Shown here one piece after another: positions 28,841 to 38,900 of a stretch of 64,000 bases of DNA. The notes under the pieces were generated by a model. It was not told where the DNA came from. It worked only from the letters and a program-made list of their open reading frames with translations, and ran no database searches. A program made the translations under genes and the position numbers. Location: positions 124,001 to 188,000 of the forward strand of contig NZ_JAENIJ010000004.1 in NCBI RefSeq assembly GCF_016595435.1, written 5' to 3'. Source of the stretch: Luteolibacter pohnpeiensis. Lineage in GTDB: Bacteria > Verrucomicrobiota > Verrucomicrobiia > Verrucomicrobiales > Akkermansiaceae. The stretch's first letter is position 1; every line of letters starts with the position of its first letter.

Positions 28841-29827
28841 ATGTTCGATCCGGCCACTAACCGACATTTCTTTTACACCGAGCTCGCCAAGCTCATCGGA
28901 GCCGGGTTCGGCATTCGCGAAGCGGCCGATCTCCTGCTCGATTCCAAACTTCCAGCCAAACAGGCGGCGCTTTTGCAACGGCTAAAAGCCGGATTGGCCT
29001 CGGGTCAGTCAATCGCCCAATCCTTTGCCGCCGATCCAAACGTTACGGATCTGGAAAAGAGCATCATCGACGCTGGAGAGCGCGGTGGCCGATTGGCCCC
29101 GGCATTTGACCATTTGGCGGACTATTTTGGCATGGTCTCAGCGGCTCGACGCCAGTTGATCAAAGGCTCCATCTATCCGTTGGTGCTACTGCACATTGGA
29201 GTGATTTTCGGCATCGTCCCGACCGCCCTGATAAACGGCCAAAGCTTTGCTTCGACCATCCCGCAAATTTTGCTCAATCTCGCCATCCTTTACGCGGTGG
29301 CGTTCGGACTATTTCTGGCAATTCGCTGGATCATGAAACGGGCGACGGACCATGCCGCGTTCGATTCCGCGCTGAATCGAATTCCGTTCATCGGCAAAGC
29401 CCGGCGCAACATGGCACTGGCACGCTTTGCCAAAGTTTACCATATCTGCCTGCTGGCCGGACTTTCCATCAAAGAAACGGTTCACACCTCAATCGCTGCC
29501 GCCCATTCAGGCACCTTGAGCCGCGATGGAAAGGCTTTGGAAAAGCAAGCCGGAGACGGCGGGCCGATCGGTCCTGTTTTTGTCATCAGCAAAGGGTTTC
29601 CGAAAGCATTCTCCAGTTCTTATCTCACTGCCGAGGAGGCCGGAACCTTGGATAAAGACCTGGAGCGATGGGTTGCCTATTTCAGCAATGAGGCAGCGGA
29701 CTCGGTCAAAAACCTGTCCGCTGTCCTGCCGAAGCTTTTCTACTTTTTAATCGTCCTGTTCGTCGGCTGGAAGATCGTGAATTTTTATTTCAACTACTTC
29801 CAGGTTCTCGACTCGATCGGGAATTGA
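28841..29827 (+). CDS. GspF/PilC-type inner-membrane protein of a type II secretion or pilus system
   Basis: A 328-residue type II secretion F-domain protein. Two copies of the F domain are seen: residues about 10-135, ending in the hydrophobic SIYPLVLLHIGVIFGIVP, and about 190-320, ending in VLPKLFYFLIVLFVGWKIV; another membrane segment lies between (about 145-168). In type II secretion and type IV pili such proteins form the inner-membrane platform. No ATPase (GspE/PilB), secretin or pseudopilin gene adjoins it, so its partners are elsewhere. It is a little short (family 380-410), because the N-terminal region is reduced. The Verru_Chthon A protein at 44345-47929 has a prepilin-like N-terminus and might be a client, but that is speculation. 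Confidence 0.8.
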   Translation: MFDPATNRHFFYTELAKLIGAGFGIREAADLLLDSKLPAKQAALLQRLKAGLASGQSIAQSFAADPNVTDLEKSIIDAGERGGRLAPAFDHLADYFGMVSAARRQLIKGSIYPLVLLHIGVIFGIVPTALINGQSFASTIPQILLNLAILYAVAFGLFLAIRWIMKRATDHAAFDSALNRIPFIGKARRNMALARFAKVYHICLLAGLSIKETVHTSIAAAHSGTLSRDGKALEKQAGDGGPIGPVFVISKGFPKAFSSSYLTAEEAGTLDKDLERWVAYFSNEAADSVKNLSAVLPKLFYFLIVLFVGWKIVNFYFNYFQVLDSIGN

Positions 29828-30964
29828 TCAGCTTGGCTTGTCGGCCTCGCGCCAGAATTGCTCGCCGATTTCACTCCCTGCATCCGCCATCAGCCAAAGT
29901 TCGCGTGCCAGTGAAGCATTCGTGATCAGATCCTCGGGTTTCTTTTCGGTCCAGGATTCGTAATTTTGATCCACGTTCGTCTTGGCTCGTTTCAGCAAAT
30001 AATTGCGTTTGGTCCAGCGGTAGAGTTCCAAATCCGCTTCTACCATCAGATGTGACCATTTCCACGGATCACGGTAGATGCCATCACCATTGGCCAGACT
30101 TTCAGCGGCTTCTCCGATCTTCCGGGCGTCCTTCAAATAGTCGCGGTTTTTGGTCTGCGAGTAGAGTCCGAGCTTGGCGCGCAGCATCAACGCCGAGTTG
30201 TAGGTGAGCTGCGCGTCATTGATTTTTTTGGTCTCCACCACAATGGAGTCCTTATAAAGTCCATTCGATGCGCGGAGGGTTTTGTCGGTCCATTCGACGA
30301 TTTTCGCCGCTTCTTCGACCAGCACGCCCTTGTCGTCCGCCTGGCTGAATTTTGCCAAACGCAGGCAGCCCACTGCAGCCGGAGCATTCACACAGGTGTT
30401 CTTTCCACCGCCCTTGTGAGCGACGTGCCACCAGATTCCGCCGCCCAATTCCTCGTCCCAACCGCTGATCACGAACTTCAGGGTTTCCGCAGCCTTCTTG
30501 ATGTAGCGGGAATCCTTGGTCAACTCGTAGGCTTCCAGATAGGTGATCACCATCCAGGCGTTATCGTCGTAGTATTTGTCGTTTCCACCGCTGGTTTTAA
30601 CCGGCTCGTAACCTGGCACCTTCGCGTTTCCATCCCAGTAGCCTTCCAAGCCTTCGAAATATTTCCGCATGATCGAGCTAAAGCGCTTGTCGTAGCGGCA
30701 GGCACCCACCAGCGCGGAAAACATCACGCCAGCAGGCCACAAAAAGGCCAAGCCATCCTCGGTGGATTTCTCTTTGTAAAGATCCTGCTTGGAATCCCAG
30801 AAATGCTTCTGGATGTATTCCATCACTTCAAAAGCGCGCTTTTGGTATTCTTCGGCTTTCGTTTTTTGCGCGAACGCGGTTCCGCCGGAGAAATTGAGCA
30901 ACACGAAGCCGGTGCCCAGGGTTTTGAGAGCCCTTCTGCGGCTGATATCTGAATTGGGGATCAT
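29828..30964 (-). CDS. GH76-type alpha-1,6-mannanase-like glycoside hydrolase, Tat-exported
   Basis: A 378-residue exported protein with a twin-arginine-like signal (ISRRRALKTLGTGFVLLNF) ending near residue 33. The body is an alpha/alpha toroid of the GH76 family: the twin catalytic aspartates lie in YYDDNAWMVI (Asp133, Asp134), and LGGGIWWHVAH, NTCVNAPAA and NGLYKDSI are the expected repeating helices. Characterised GH76 enzymes are endo-alpha-1,6-mannanases that attack fungal mannan. Substrate here is inferred. It ends one base after the GspF-like gene and runs towards it. Confidence 0.85.
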   Translation of the reverse strand: MIPNSDISRRRALKTLGTGFVLLNFSGGTAFAQKTKAEEYQKRAFEVMEYIQKHFWDSKQDLYKEKSTEDGLAFLWPAGVMFSALVGACRYDKRFSSIMRKYFEGLEGYWDGNAKVPGYEPVKTSGGNDKYYDDNAWMVITYLEAYELTKDSRYIKKAAETLKFVISGWDEELGGGIWWHVAHKGGGKNTCVNAPAAVGCLRLAKFSQADDKGVLVEEAAKIVEWTDKTLRASNGLYKDSIVVETKKINDAQLTYNSALMLRAKLGLYSQTKNRDYLKDARKIGEAAESLANGDGIYRDPWKWSHLMVEADLELYRWTKRNYLLKRAKTNVDQNYESWTEKKPEDLITNASLARELWLMADAGSEIGEQFWREADKPS

Positions 30965-31025
30965 GAAAACGGTGTGTTCGGGAGTTTGGAAAAAAGTCCA
31001 GGCTAGGTCCTGAACCGCAATGATG

Positions 31026-31049
31026 GTGATCTTTTTCGACGTCGATCAC
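31026..31049. promoter_or_regulatory. Nested inverted repeat in a divergent promoter region (candidate operator)
   Basis: GTGATC at 31026-31031 and GATCAC at 31044-31049 are arms of an inverted repeat, and a ten-base perfect palindrome TCGACGTCGA (31036-31045) overlaps the right arm. It lies between the divergent GH76 and methyltransferase genes, where a regulator could act on both. No regulator gene adjoins it. Confidence 0.25.
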
Positions 31050-31117
31050 GGTTCAATCTAGACTTCCCGCCCCCTCCCGGTCCACAGCAATGACGCCTCC
31101 AGGCAGCAAAAATCCTC

Positions 31118-32194
31118 ATGAATCAAGAAACTCCCGCCAACTCCGCGTCGCAGAAATGGATCGTTCGGATTCCTGAAGTTTTTTCTGCCTCCACTCAGGA
31201 AATCCTATCCGGCCTGGATGCCAGCTCCGCGACGGCATTGGGAACTGAGTATCAATTGATCACCATTCCGGGCCCGGAGCAGTTGGCGGATTCGCCCTCG
31301 TCACGTTTCATCCGCTGGAAAATGCCAGTGGATCACTCGTGGCCATGTTGTCCGCAAAAAATGGAAGGATTCATCGAAAAAGCCGCCCAGGCGCTGGCTC
31401 GAAAATTTTCCTCCCTGCCCCTGCAATCGATCCTTGTGGGCCAGCTCGATTCCGCCGTGACGAATCGATATTACAAAACGCTGGCATCCAATCTTCGCGG
31501 CAGAACTTTGCAGCTTTTTCCAACACTTCCGGCTTCTGATTCGGTCGAGAAACAAGCACCGGACAAACTCACGCTGTTCTGCCTGTTAGGCAAAGAAGGT
31601 CTGTTTTGCGGCGTCACCACTCCCCGGAAAGCCAACGGATTCTATGCCGGTGGCACGCGCTACATCAGCCATTCATCCGGCTCGAGCATCAGCCGCGCAG
31701 GCGCGAAAATCGCCGAGGCTCTGCATTACCTCGGGCTTCACGCACCGGCTCCTGCGGAAAATTCCCATTGGCTGGAACTGGGGGCAAGCCCCGGCGGAAT
31801 AACCTCGGAATTGCTCAATCGGGGCTACCGTGTCACCGCGATCGACCGTGCAGCGCTCGATCCACGGCTTTCGCAGGCCGCCAATTTGGATTTCCATCAA
31901 ATCGACGTCGCGACCTACGCTCCTGCTCCCGGCGTGTCCTTCAATGCCATTCTATCCGACATGAATGGCAGTGCGATGGAATCGATGAAGCAAGTGCTAC
32001 GACTCTCGCAGTATCTCAAAAAATCCGGCCTGATTATTTTCACGCTGAAAACCTCCGGCACGGAAGATTTTCAGAGCATGAACCAGCTGTGCGATCGGGT
32101 TGAACAGCTGGCAGCAGAAGCAGGGTTTCCACGATTGGCGAGGACTCACCTGACCTACAATCGCCAGGAATTCACCCTATTTTTCCGCAAGTAA
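31118..32194 (+). CDS. RlmM-like SAM-dependent RNA 2'-O-methyltransferase
   Basis: A 358-residue protein. The C-terminal half is an FtsJ/RrmJ-like Rossmann methyltransferase: SAM motif LELGASPGGITSELLNRGYR (near residue 223), a later acidic residue in VTAIDRA, ILSDMNG, and a Lys in FTLKTSG, which supply the K-D-K type residues of 2'-O-methyltransferases. The N-terminal half is THUMP-like in length. The layout matches RlmM, which methylates C2498 of 23S rRNA in E. coli; other FtsJ-fold 2'-O-methyltransferases are possible. The target site is not settled by sequence. No clear ribosome site. Confidence 0.72.
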   Translation: MNQETPANSASQKWIVRIPEVFSASTQEILSGLDASSATALGTEYQLITIPGPEQLADSPSSRFIRWKMPVDHSWPCCPQKMEGFIEKAAQALARKFSSLPLQSILVGQLDSAVTNRYYKTLASNLRGRTLQLFPTLPASDSVEKQAPDKLTLFCLLGKEGLFCGVTTPRKANGFYAGGTRYISHSSGSSISRAGAKIAEALHYLGLHAPAPAENSHWLELGASPGGITSELLNRGYRVTAIDRAALDPRLSQAANLDFHQIDVATYAPAPGVSFNAILSDMNGSAMESMKQVLRLSQYLKKSGLIIFTLKTSGTEDFQSMNQLCDRVEQLAAEAGFPRLARTHLTYNRQEFTLFFRK

Positions 32195-32340
32195 GAGCCA
32201 ACTTACCGCGCTTCGAATCCCCGAATCATGAGTGGTTCCGAGCGAAATTTGAATTCGGAATTTATTCCCGAAAACTTGGGAAAACTCCGTTTTTTTTGAA
32301 CAACTTTCCTTTTGGCCGGGTCTTATATTGTTAGACCTTC

Positions 32341-32811
32341 ATGAAGCCATTCATCCCAAAGTATCCGGACGGAGACATTTCCACTCGATATTGGATCGAG
32401 TCCGGAAAGAATTTGCGGATTGAGGAATACCATGGCCCGATCGCCCTGAGCGATTGGCGGACAATGACTTCCGCCATCACATCAGATCCTGCATTTTCTC
32501 CGGATCACCACGGATTGATGGACTTCACTCGGGCAAGTCTGCAAATGAGCACCAACGACGTCATCCGGATGGGACTGCTCATGAGGCGGCAAGATTATCT
32601 CAGTAATGGATGGCAACTTTTTGTGGTCAACAGCTCAGCCGACTTCGGCAATATCCGGATGTTGAGCCGGTGGGCGAGAAATGAGAATCGGCTGAAGATT
32701 TTCAACCGCCGATGCGACGCGGATGCATGGTTTCATCGCAATGGATCTTCCTACCCATTTTGTGTTCAAGCTTCGCCGGCATCCTTTGGAGCGAAGCGGA
32801 TATCGGCATAA
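32341..32811 (+). CDS. SpoIIAA/STAS-like hypothetical protein
   Basis: A 156-residue soluble protein. The middle (GLMDFTRASLQMSTNDVIRM) and the C-terminal third (NSSADFGNIRMLSRWA then KIFNRRCDADAWFHR) resemble the SpoIIAA-like/STAS-like fold, where such sequences close with a strand and helix around an F-x-x-x-x-x-A-x-x-W motif. No named role; in that fold members often bind lipids or partner proteins. No membrane segment, no operon partner. Confidence 0.5.
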   Translation: MKPFIPKYPDGDISTRYWIESGKNLRIEEYHGPIALSDWRTMTSAITSDPAFSPDHHGLMDFTRASLQMSTNDVIRMGLLMRRQDYLSNGWQLFVVNSSADFGNIRMLSRWARNENRLKIFNRRCDADAWFHRNGSSYPFCVQASPASFGAKRISA

Positions 32812-32935
32812 GATTTCGCCTAGTCGCGGAGTCGCATTTCAAATGCGTGAGCGCCGAATGATCAAAAAAATCAAAGCGAGGTGAATATTTCGTGCGATAG
32901 TGGGCTCTAAGGAAGTGAATCAACTGATCATTGTT

Positions 32936-33175
32936 ATGAAAACAAAACTTCTCAATTTGACCGCCGTGCTTCTGATCAGCGTCGGTGCCGTTTCCTGCAT
33001 GACTACCTACGATCCTAGTGGTCGTCCGGTGCAAAGTGTCGATCCCGGCTTGGCCGTCGCAGGTGTGGCAGCTGCCGGATTGCTCGGTTATGCATTGGCG
33101 GATGGTAATGACCATCACAGCCATCATACCAACAATTACTACCGTGGCCCGGGTCCAGGTCACCATCATTATTAA
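32936..33175 (+). CDS. Small His-rich lipoprotein
   Basis: A 79-residue predicted lipoprotein: MKTKLLNLTAVLLISVGAVSC, with Cys21 as the lipidated residue. A Gly/Ala segment (DPGLAVAGVAAAGLLGYALADG) resembles a glycine zipper, and the C-terminal tail is rich in His, Asn and Gly-Pro (HHSHHTNNYY, then GHHHY). The tail could bind metal. The frame starts upstream at 32900, but ATG 32936 places the signal peptide at the N-terminus. A terminator follows, so it is monocistronic. Confidence 0.7.
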   Translation: MKTKLLNLTAVLLISVGAVSCMTTYDPSGRPVQSVDPGLAVAGVAAAGLLGYALADGNDHHSHHTNNYYRGPGPGHHHY

Positions 33176-33198
33176 TCCAGCTTTTTTCGTTCTTGAGG

Positions 33199-33228
33199 GC
33201 GCGACTGCATACAAGTCGCGCTCTTTTT
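33199..33228 (+). terminator. Rho-independent terminator of the His-rich lipoprotein gene
   Basis: A perfect eight-pair stem (33199-33206 with 33214-33221), seven-base loop, then TCTTTTTG. Confidence 0.85.
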
Positions 33229-33289
33229 GTATTCAGAGAAAATCTTACCGAGCTTGCGGACATCTGATCGCTTGCCTATGCTTTCCGAG

Positions 33290-34285
33290 ATGAAGCATCC
33301 TGCCCGAACACTCACTCTTGCTCTCACACTTGCGTCCATGGCCTGTGCCTTTACACCCGCATCCAGTTCCGCCGCTGAAACATCTGGAAACCCCATCGTA
33401 AAAGGTTGGTACGCAGATCCTGAAGGGATCGTGTTCGGCAAACAATATTGGGTCTACCCGACTTACTCTGCCCCATACGGTGAGCAGGTTTACTTCGATG
33501 CATTTTCCTCCACCGATCTGGTTAAATGGAAAAAACATTCCAAAGTGCTGGAGCTGGATCGCATCGACTGGGCAAATCGGGCACTCTGGGCACCGAGCGT
33601 GATCGAGAAAGATGGCAAGTATTACATCTTCTTCAGCGCAAACGATATCCAGAACGACAATCAAGTGGGTGGCATCGGCGTCGCTGTGGCCAACAAGCCA
33701 CAAGGCCCATTCAAAGATTACCTCGGCAAACCTTTGGTTGGGAAATTCTATCACGGTGCACAGCCGATTGATGCCTACGTTTTCCACGATGATGACGACA
33801 GCTACTACCTGATTTACGGCGGCTGGGGTCATTGCAACATCGCGAAGCTGAACGATAAGTTCGATGGATTCATTCCATTCGAAAACGGCGAAACCTTCCG
33901 TTCGATCACTCCCGAAGGCTATGTCGAAGGTCCATTCATGTTCCGCCGCGGAGGAAAATATTACTTCATGTGGTCCGAGGGAGGTTGGACTGGACCTGAC
34001 TACCGCGTTGCCTACGCCATGTCCGATAGCATCAACGGTCCGTTCAAGCGGATTGATACCGTGCTGAAACAAGACCCTGCGATCGCCACGGGTGCCGGGC
34101 ACCACTCGGTCATTCACAACAAGGAAAGTGACAGCTGGTATATCGTTTACCACCGTCGCCCGCTTGGTGAAACCGACGGTAATCACCGCGTCACCTGCAT
34201 CGACAAAATGGAGTTCGATGAAGATGGCAAAATCAAACCCGTCAAACTCACCAACGAGGGTGTTGCCGCAGATCCTCTGAAATAA
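33290..34285 (+). CDS. GH43-family glycoside hydrolase (arabinosidase/xylosidase-like), exported
   Basis: A 331-residue five-bladed beta-propeller glycosidase with a signal peptide (about residues 1-29, ending SSSAAET). The catalytic triad of the family is visible: Asp43 in GWYADPEG (base), Asp161 in GAQPIDAYVF (pKa modulator) and Glu213 in EGYVEGPFMFRR (acid). GWYADPEGIVFG at the start of the first blade is characteristic. GH43 enzymes remove arabinose, xylose or galactose units; the exact sugar is not readable. Possible starts are 33278 and 33290; 33290 gives a compact signal peptide. A strong terminator follows. Confidence 0.88.
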   Translation: MKHPARTLTLALTLASMACAFTPASSSAAETSGNPIVKGWYADPEGIVFGKQYWVYPTYSAPYGEQVYFDAFSSTDLVKWKKHSKVLELDRIDWANRALWAPSVIEKDGKYYIFFSANDIQNDNQVGGIGVAVANKPQGPFKDYLGKPLVGKFYHGAQPIDAYVFHDDDDSYYLIYGGWGHCNIAKLNDKFDGFIPFENGETFRSITPEGYVEGPFMFRRGGKYYFMWSEGGWTGPDYRVAYAMSDSINGPFKRIDTVLKQDPAIATGAGHHSVIHNKESDSWYIVYHRRPLGETDGNHRVTCIDKMEFDEDGKIKPVKLTNEGVAADPLK

Positions 34286-34328
34286 TCCTCATCCAGCTCT
34301 ACATCAGCTAATTCGGCTGAATCCCTAA

Positions 34329-34361
34329 ACGGCGCTTCATGGAACGTGGAGCGCCGTTTTC
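34329..34361 (+). terminator. Rho-independent terminator of the GH43 gene
   Basis: A 13-pair stem (34329-34341 with 34345-34357, two G-T pairs), GAA loop, then TTTT. It lies 43 bases past the GH43 stop codon. A short A run on the left gives weak bidirectional ability. Confidence 0.85.
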
Positions 34362-34415
34362 TTCATCAGGCCGGGTTTGACCTGATGCCACCGCGTCGTT
34401 TAAGATCAGTCGCTC

Positions 34416-34973
34416 ATGATTCGCAAAATCGTCCAATACGGCCACCCCATCCTCCGTCAACGTTGCCAGCCAGTCACCGAAATCAACGATGAGTTGATCG
34501 AACTGGTCAATGACATGCTCGAAACGATGGTGCACGCCAACGGTGTTGGACTCGCAGCACCTCAGATCGGGGAAGATCTCCGTTTGGCGGTGATTGATGT
34601 TTCCCACGATCCGGAATGCATTTCCTATTTACGGATCAACGGTAAAGAAACCGCCCTTGAAGACGCCATGCCGCTCGTCTTCATCAATCCTGAATTGGAA
34701 CTCGGTCAGGACAAGGAATTCGGCATGGAAGGCTGCCTCAGCATCCAAGGAATCCGCGCAGAAGTGCGGCGTCCCGAGGAAGTGAAAGCCACACTTCCCC
34801 AGCTGGATGGCACGACTCTCGTGGTCGAAACCGATGGATTACTGGCACGTGCTCTCCAGCATGAAATCGATCACCTCAACGGCGTGTTGTTTGTCGATCG
34901 GCTCCCAGCAGCCGCAAAAGTCTCGATGAAAAACCGGCTGAAGAAGCTCCTCGCCAATCAGGATCCCGCTTGA
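34416..34973 (+). CDS. def: Peptide deformylase
   Basis: A 185-residue enzyme that removes the formyl group from the N-terminal Met of nascent proteins. All three catalytic motifs are present: GVGLAAPQIG (Gln50), EGCLSI (Cys107) and QHEIDHLNG (His149, Glu150, His153), where Cys107 and the two His bind the metal. Length and motif order fit type 1 deformylases with an insertion (about residues 66-85). fmt (formyltransferase) is not adjacent. No Shine-Dalgarno sequence. Confidence 0.96.
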   Translation: MIRKIVQYGHPILRQRCQPVTEINDELIELVNDMLETMVHANGVGLAAPQIGEDLRLAVIDVSHDPECISYLRINGKETALEDAMPLVFINPELELGQDKEFGMEGCLSIQGIRAEVRRPEEVKATLPQLDGTTLVVETDGLLARALQHEIDHLNGVLFVDRLPAAAKVSMKNRLKKLLANQDPA

Positions 34974-35074
34974 CCATCGGGCACTCCAGGTCAACCCCCG
35001 TGATAATATAGTTTTTAAATTCGGAAATTGAGGCATATTACTCGTCCGGATAACCCGCGCACCACCAAACCGAT

Positions 35075-35959
35075 ATGAGCACTTCCAGAGGCATTTTCGA
35101 CAATCTTTCCAGTAACCCTCCGTCAGAAAGCCCGTTTGCTGTGGTGAATGATTCGAAGGAGCAGACTGAAACTCCTGCGGTGGCCAGCCCGTTCGCAGCC
35201 GTATCCCGGCCAGACTCACCATTTGCAGCTATGGGTGACTCAAGCCAACCCCGCTCACCAGGAACGGAAAAAGCTCAGAAATTGCCAGAGCGCCGCAAAC
35301 CCGAATCACCTTTCCAACTTGCGGATGCCTCGGAAGGTTTTGGTTTCGAAGCGCCAAGCCCTGCGCCTTCACCATTCGAACCAGCTCCGAGCCCGGTATC
35401 CTCTCCTTTTTCGCCTGCGCCAGCCCCGGATTTCTCAAGCCGCCCTGCTATTTCCTCGCCATTCGCGGCAGCGACTCAGCCCGTGAAACCGGAAGCACCG
35501 GTCGCTCCCACCTGGCCAACCGCCAATCCAAGCCCGGTTTCAGCATTCCAATCTCCCGCTCCTCAAGCTGTTCCGGTGAGCAGCCCGAAGCCGGAAACGC
35601 CCTCCTTCGCTCAAGAAAGCGATTCGACCTCAATCCGCCAACTCGAACTTCGTGCCATTTTCGGAGTCGATCGCGAAATGAGCTCTGAAGAAATTCTGCA
35701 ACGTTCGCGTTCTCTCCCTGGGATTCGCCACATTTCCCGGGTTTCTCAAGATGACATGGCCGCGGTCGACTCGATCAAAAAAATGATCGCCAATCTCGGC
35801 TTCGGCGGTGGCGGCATCAAACTCTACGCGGGTTCGGTGCCGATCGAATTCATTCGCGAAAACGGAGTGATGCTCGCCGTTCAAACCGATGGCGGATTCG
35901 CTCCCGGCATTCGCGAGACGCTCATGATCGTCGCCCGGGAATTAGGCCGTTCCGCTTGA
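35075..35959 (+). CDS. SPF-repeat protein with C-terminal Roadblock-like domain
   Basis: A 294-residue protein I cannot name. Residues about 15-185 are a disordered, Pro/Ser/Ala-rich region with seven copies of S-P-F (residues 19-21, 38-40, 48-50, 78-80, 99-101, 110-112, 128-130), often in the form SPFAA. Residues 187-294 are a folded domain (IRQLELRAIFGVDREMSSEE, GIRHISRVSQDDMAAVDSIK, then EFIRENGVMLAVQTDGG) resembling the Roadblock/LC7 fold. There is no signal peptide or membrane segment. Evenly spaced short motifs suggest a multivalent partner-binding tail attached to a dimerising or GTPase-regulating domain; both ideas are inference. It follows def by 101 bases; hyuAB starts 30 bases downstream. 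Confidence 0.65.
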   Translation: MSTSRGIFDNLSSNPPSESPFAVVNDSKEQTETPAVASPFAAVSRPDSPFAAMGDSSQPRSPGTEKAQKLPERRKPESPFQLADASEGFGFEAPSPAPSPFEPAPSPVSSPFSPAPAPDFSSRPAISSPFAAATQPVKPEAPVAPTWPTANPSPVSAFQSPAPQAVPVSSPKPETPSFAQESDSTSIRQLELRAIFGVDREMSSEEILQRSRSLPGIRHISRVSQDDMAAVDSIKKMIANLGFGGGGIKLYAGSVPIEFIRENGVMLAVQTDGGFAPGIRETLMIVARELGRSA

Positions 35960-35989
35960 TCCTGCTGGTGATCGGGGCATGCTCTGAGC

Positions 35990-38900
35990 GTGTCCCCATT
36001 TTGGAAAGTACGAGTCGATACCGGAGGAACCTTCACTGACGCCTGGGCGCTAACGCCTACTGGCGAAGAACGGCGCTGCAAGGTGCTTTCGGACGGTTCG
36101 TTGGTCGTCAAAGTCCAACACCGAACTGAGGACCATTGGCTCGATCTCGGTCGCGAGCTATCTTTCTCCGATCATACCCTGGTCGGCTTTGATGCAGGAG
36201 TCGCCGGAAAAGTCATCGCCGCCCGCGAGCGGGGGCGTTGGATCAAGACTGCCGAAAATATCGAAGCGGATCGTTTAACGCTGCGGAGCGGAGAAGAAGC
36301 GCCAGTCCTGGTGGCTCGAATTTTGACAGGAACTCCCTTGGCGGAAAAGCTGCCAGAAATGGATTTCAGGGTTGCGACGACACGTGGCACCAATGCCCTG
36401 TTAGAGCGGAAAGGAGCGCCAACGGTCTTGTTCGTGACGCGAGGATTTGCCGATTTACCTTGGATTCGCGATCAAAGGCGCGACCTGTTATTTTCATTGG
36501 CTCAACCTGCTGCTGAGGCCATTTGTGAGGGCGTGGTGCCGGTGAAAGGCCGCCTGGATGCAACGGGGCAAGTCGTCGAGCATCCCGACGAACATGAGGT
36601 TAAAGCCGCAGCGAGAGAATGGCTTGCCAAAGGGGTGAAGGTTGCCGCCGTCGCCATTTTGCATTCCTGGCGAAATCCCGCACTTGAGGAAACCCTTGCC
36701 GGGTGGATTCGCAGTGAAGGATTCGAGCAGGTGACCACCTCCTCTTCAGTCGCGCCTGTGATCCGCTTTTTGCCAAGGATGGAAACCGCGCTCGCAGATG
36801 CATGGCTTTCACCAGTGATGAAACACTTCACGGGTCAGGTCTCCAAGGCCATGACACGGGGTGAGCCACTGATGATGACAAGCGCTGGAGGGCTGGTTCC
36901 AGCATCGCGCTACAAGCCCAAGGACTCACTCGTTTCAGGACCGGCAGGAGGATTTGTAGGAGCTGCTGCGATCGCCAACGCCGCAGGATTCCCGAAAGTC
37001 CTGACCTTCGACATGGGCGGCACCAGCACCGATGTGGCGAGAATCGATGGCGCCTTTGAATACCGCTACGAACAACAGATCGGCCCCGCCCGTGTCTTGG
37101 CACCGACCTTGAAAATCGAGACCGTAGCCGCAGGTGGAGGATCCATTTGCCAATGGAAACTCGGGCGGCTTGAGGTTGGGCCTGAAAGCGCGGGATCTGA
37201 TCCCGGCCCCGCATGTTACGGCCGCGGCGGCCCACTCACAGTCACGGATGTCAATTTGCTGCTTGGATTGATGAAGCCGGAAGGAGCAGGAATTCCATTG
37301 GACCTGGAGCCGGCAGAAGCAGAACTCCAAAAGCTCATTCTCGCGATGCAAGCAGATGGGGTTACCCCACCATCCGAGCGCGAACTGTTGATCGGACTTC
37401 GCAGCATCGCTGTGGAGAAGATGGCGAACGCGATACGAGGAGTATCGTACTCGGAAGGCCACGATCCTCGGGATTTCGTCTTGTTCGCGTTTGGTGGGGC
37501 AGGTCCCCAGCATGCATGTGCAGTCGCCGAAAATTTAGGGATGAGCCGTGTATTGGTTCCGGGTGATGCAGGACTGCTGAGCGCATGGGGCCTGGATCGC
37601 GCCAAGCGCCAGGAGCAAGCGACCCAGCAAATTCTTTTACCACTGGGCCAAACCTCTACCGCATCGATCTGGAAAGAATTAGCCTCCAACGCACTGGAAC
37701 CACTCCAACCAATCGATCGCACATCGGTTGGTTTCCGCTACCTGGCGGAATTGCGCCTGTTAGGCCAAGATACCTCGATCGAAGTGGAGGCCGATTTGTT
37801 CGATGAGGATGCGGCTTCATTGGAAATGAAATTTCGCCAGGCTTACTCGAAGCTTTACGGCTATGACGCCCCCTCATCGCGAGCCATCGAATGCGCCGCC
37901 CTCCGTGTGATCGCAGAAGAGATCTCCCGTGAATTTGCCGGTGAATCCTTTGGCGAAATCGAAATCCGAGGGCCGCTTACGCTTCAGGACCGGTTTAGCA
38001 CCTGCATTCTCCCCGATGGATGGGGTCTTCGAAAAGGAAACGGCGGAACGCTTTTGTTAGAGAAAGAAAGTTCCTCTCAGGAGCAAACCCGAGTCGGTAT
38101 GGATTCCGAAATCCAAGCCGCGTTGTTCCGCAGTCGATTTGAAGGATTAGCCACGGACATGGGGGCGATTCTTCGCAGGACGGCGCTTTCACCTAACGTT
38201 AAGGAACGGCTGGACTATTCATGCGCGCTGCTTGATTCCAAAGGCCGACTGCTGGTTAACGCGCCTCATGTCCCTGTCCATCTTGGAGCATTGGGTGTGT
38301 GCGTGCGAGAAGTGGCTTCTCAAATCGAATTCCATCCAGGCGATGTTGTCGTGACCAATCATCCGGCAGCGGGCGGCTCTCACTTACCCGATGTCACGGT
38401 GATCGCGGCGGCATTCGATCCACAAGGAAACCGGATCGGTTATGTAGCGAACCGAGCTCATCATGCAGAAATCGGAGGAATGGCTCCAGGGTCAATGCCT
38501 GCCAACGCCCGAAATCTCGCCGAAGAAGGCGTGGTCATCTCCCCCATCAAGTGGCTGAAGAATGGCGTAATGGATTCCAAATTACTCGAAGATTTGCTGC
38601 GCCAGAGCCCCTACCCTTCGCGTCGGCCAGAAGAAAATTTGGCAGATCTTGAGGCCCAGGCAGCAGCGGTTTCGCATGGTGTGAGGGTTCTGCAAAGTTT
38701 GGCCGAGCAACATGGTGGCGCGGTCATTCAGAAGGAAATGAGCGGCATTCTCGATCGTTCCGCAGCACTCATGCAATCCCTGTTGAAGCGGCACGAGGGA
38801 CTGGAGATTTCGCGTCAGGAAGAGCTAGATGACGGCTGGCCAATCAGGGTGAGCATCACGGTTCAACAAGCGAAGATGACGGTGGACTTTTCCGGTTCCG

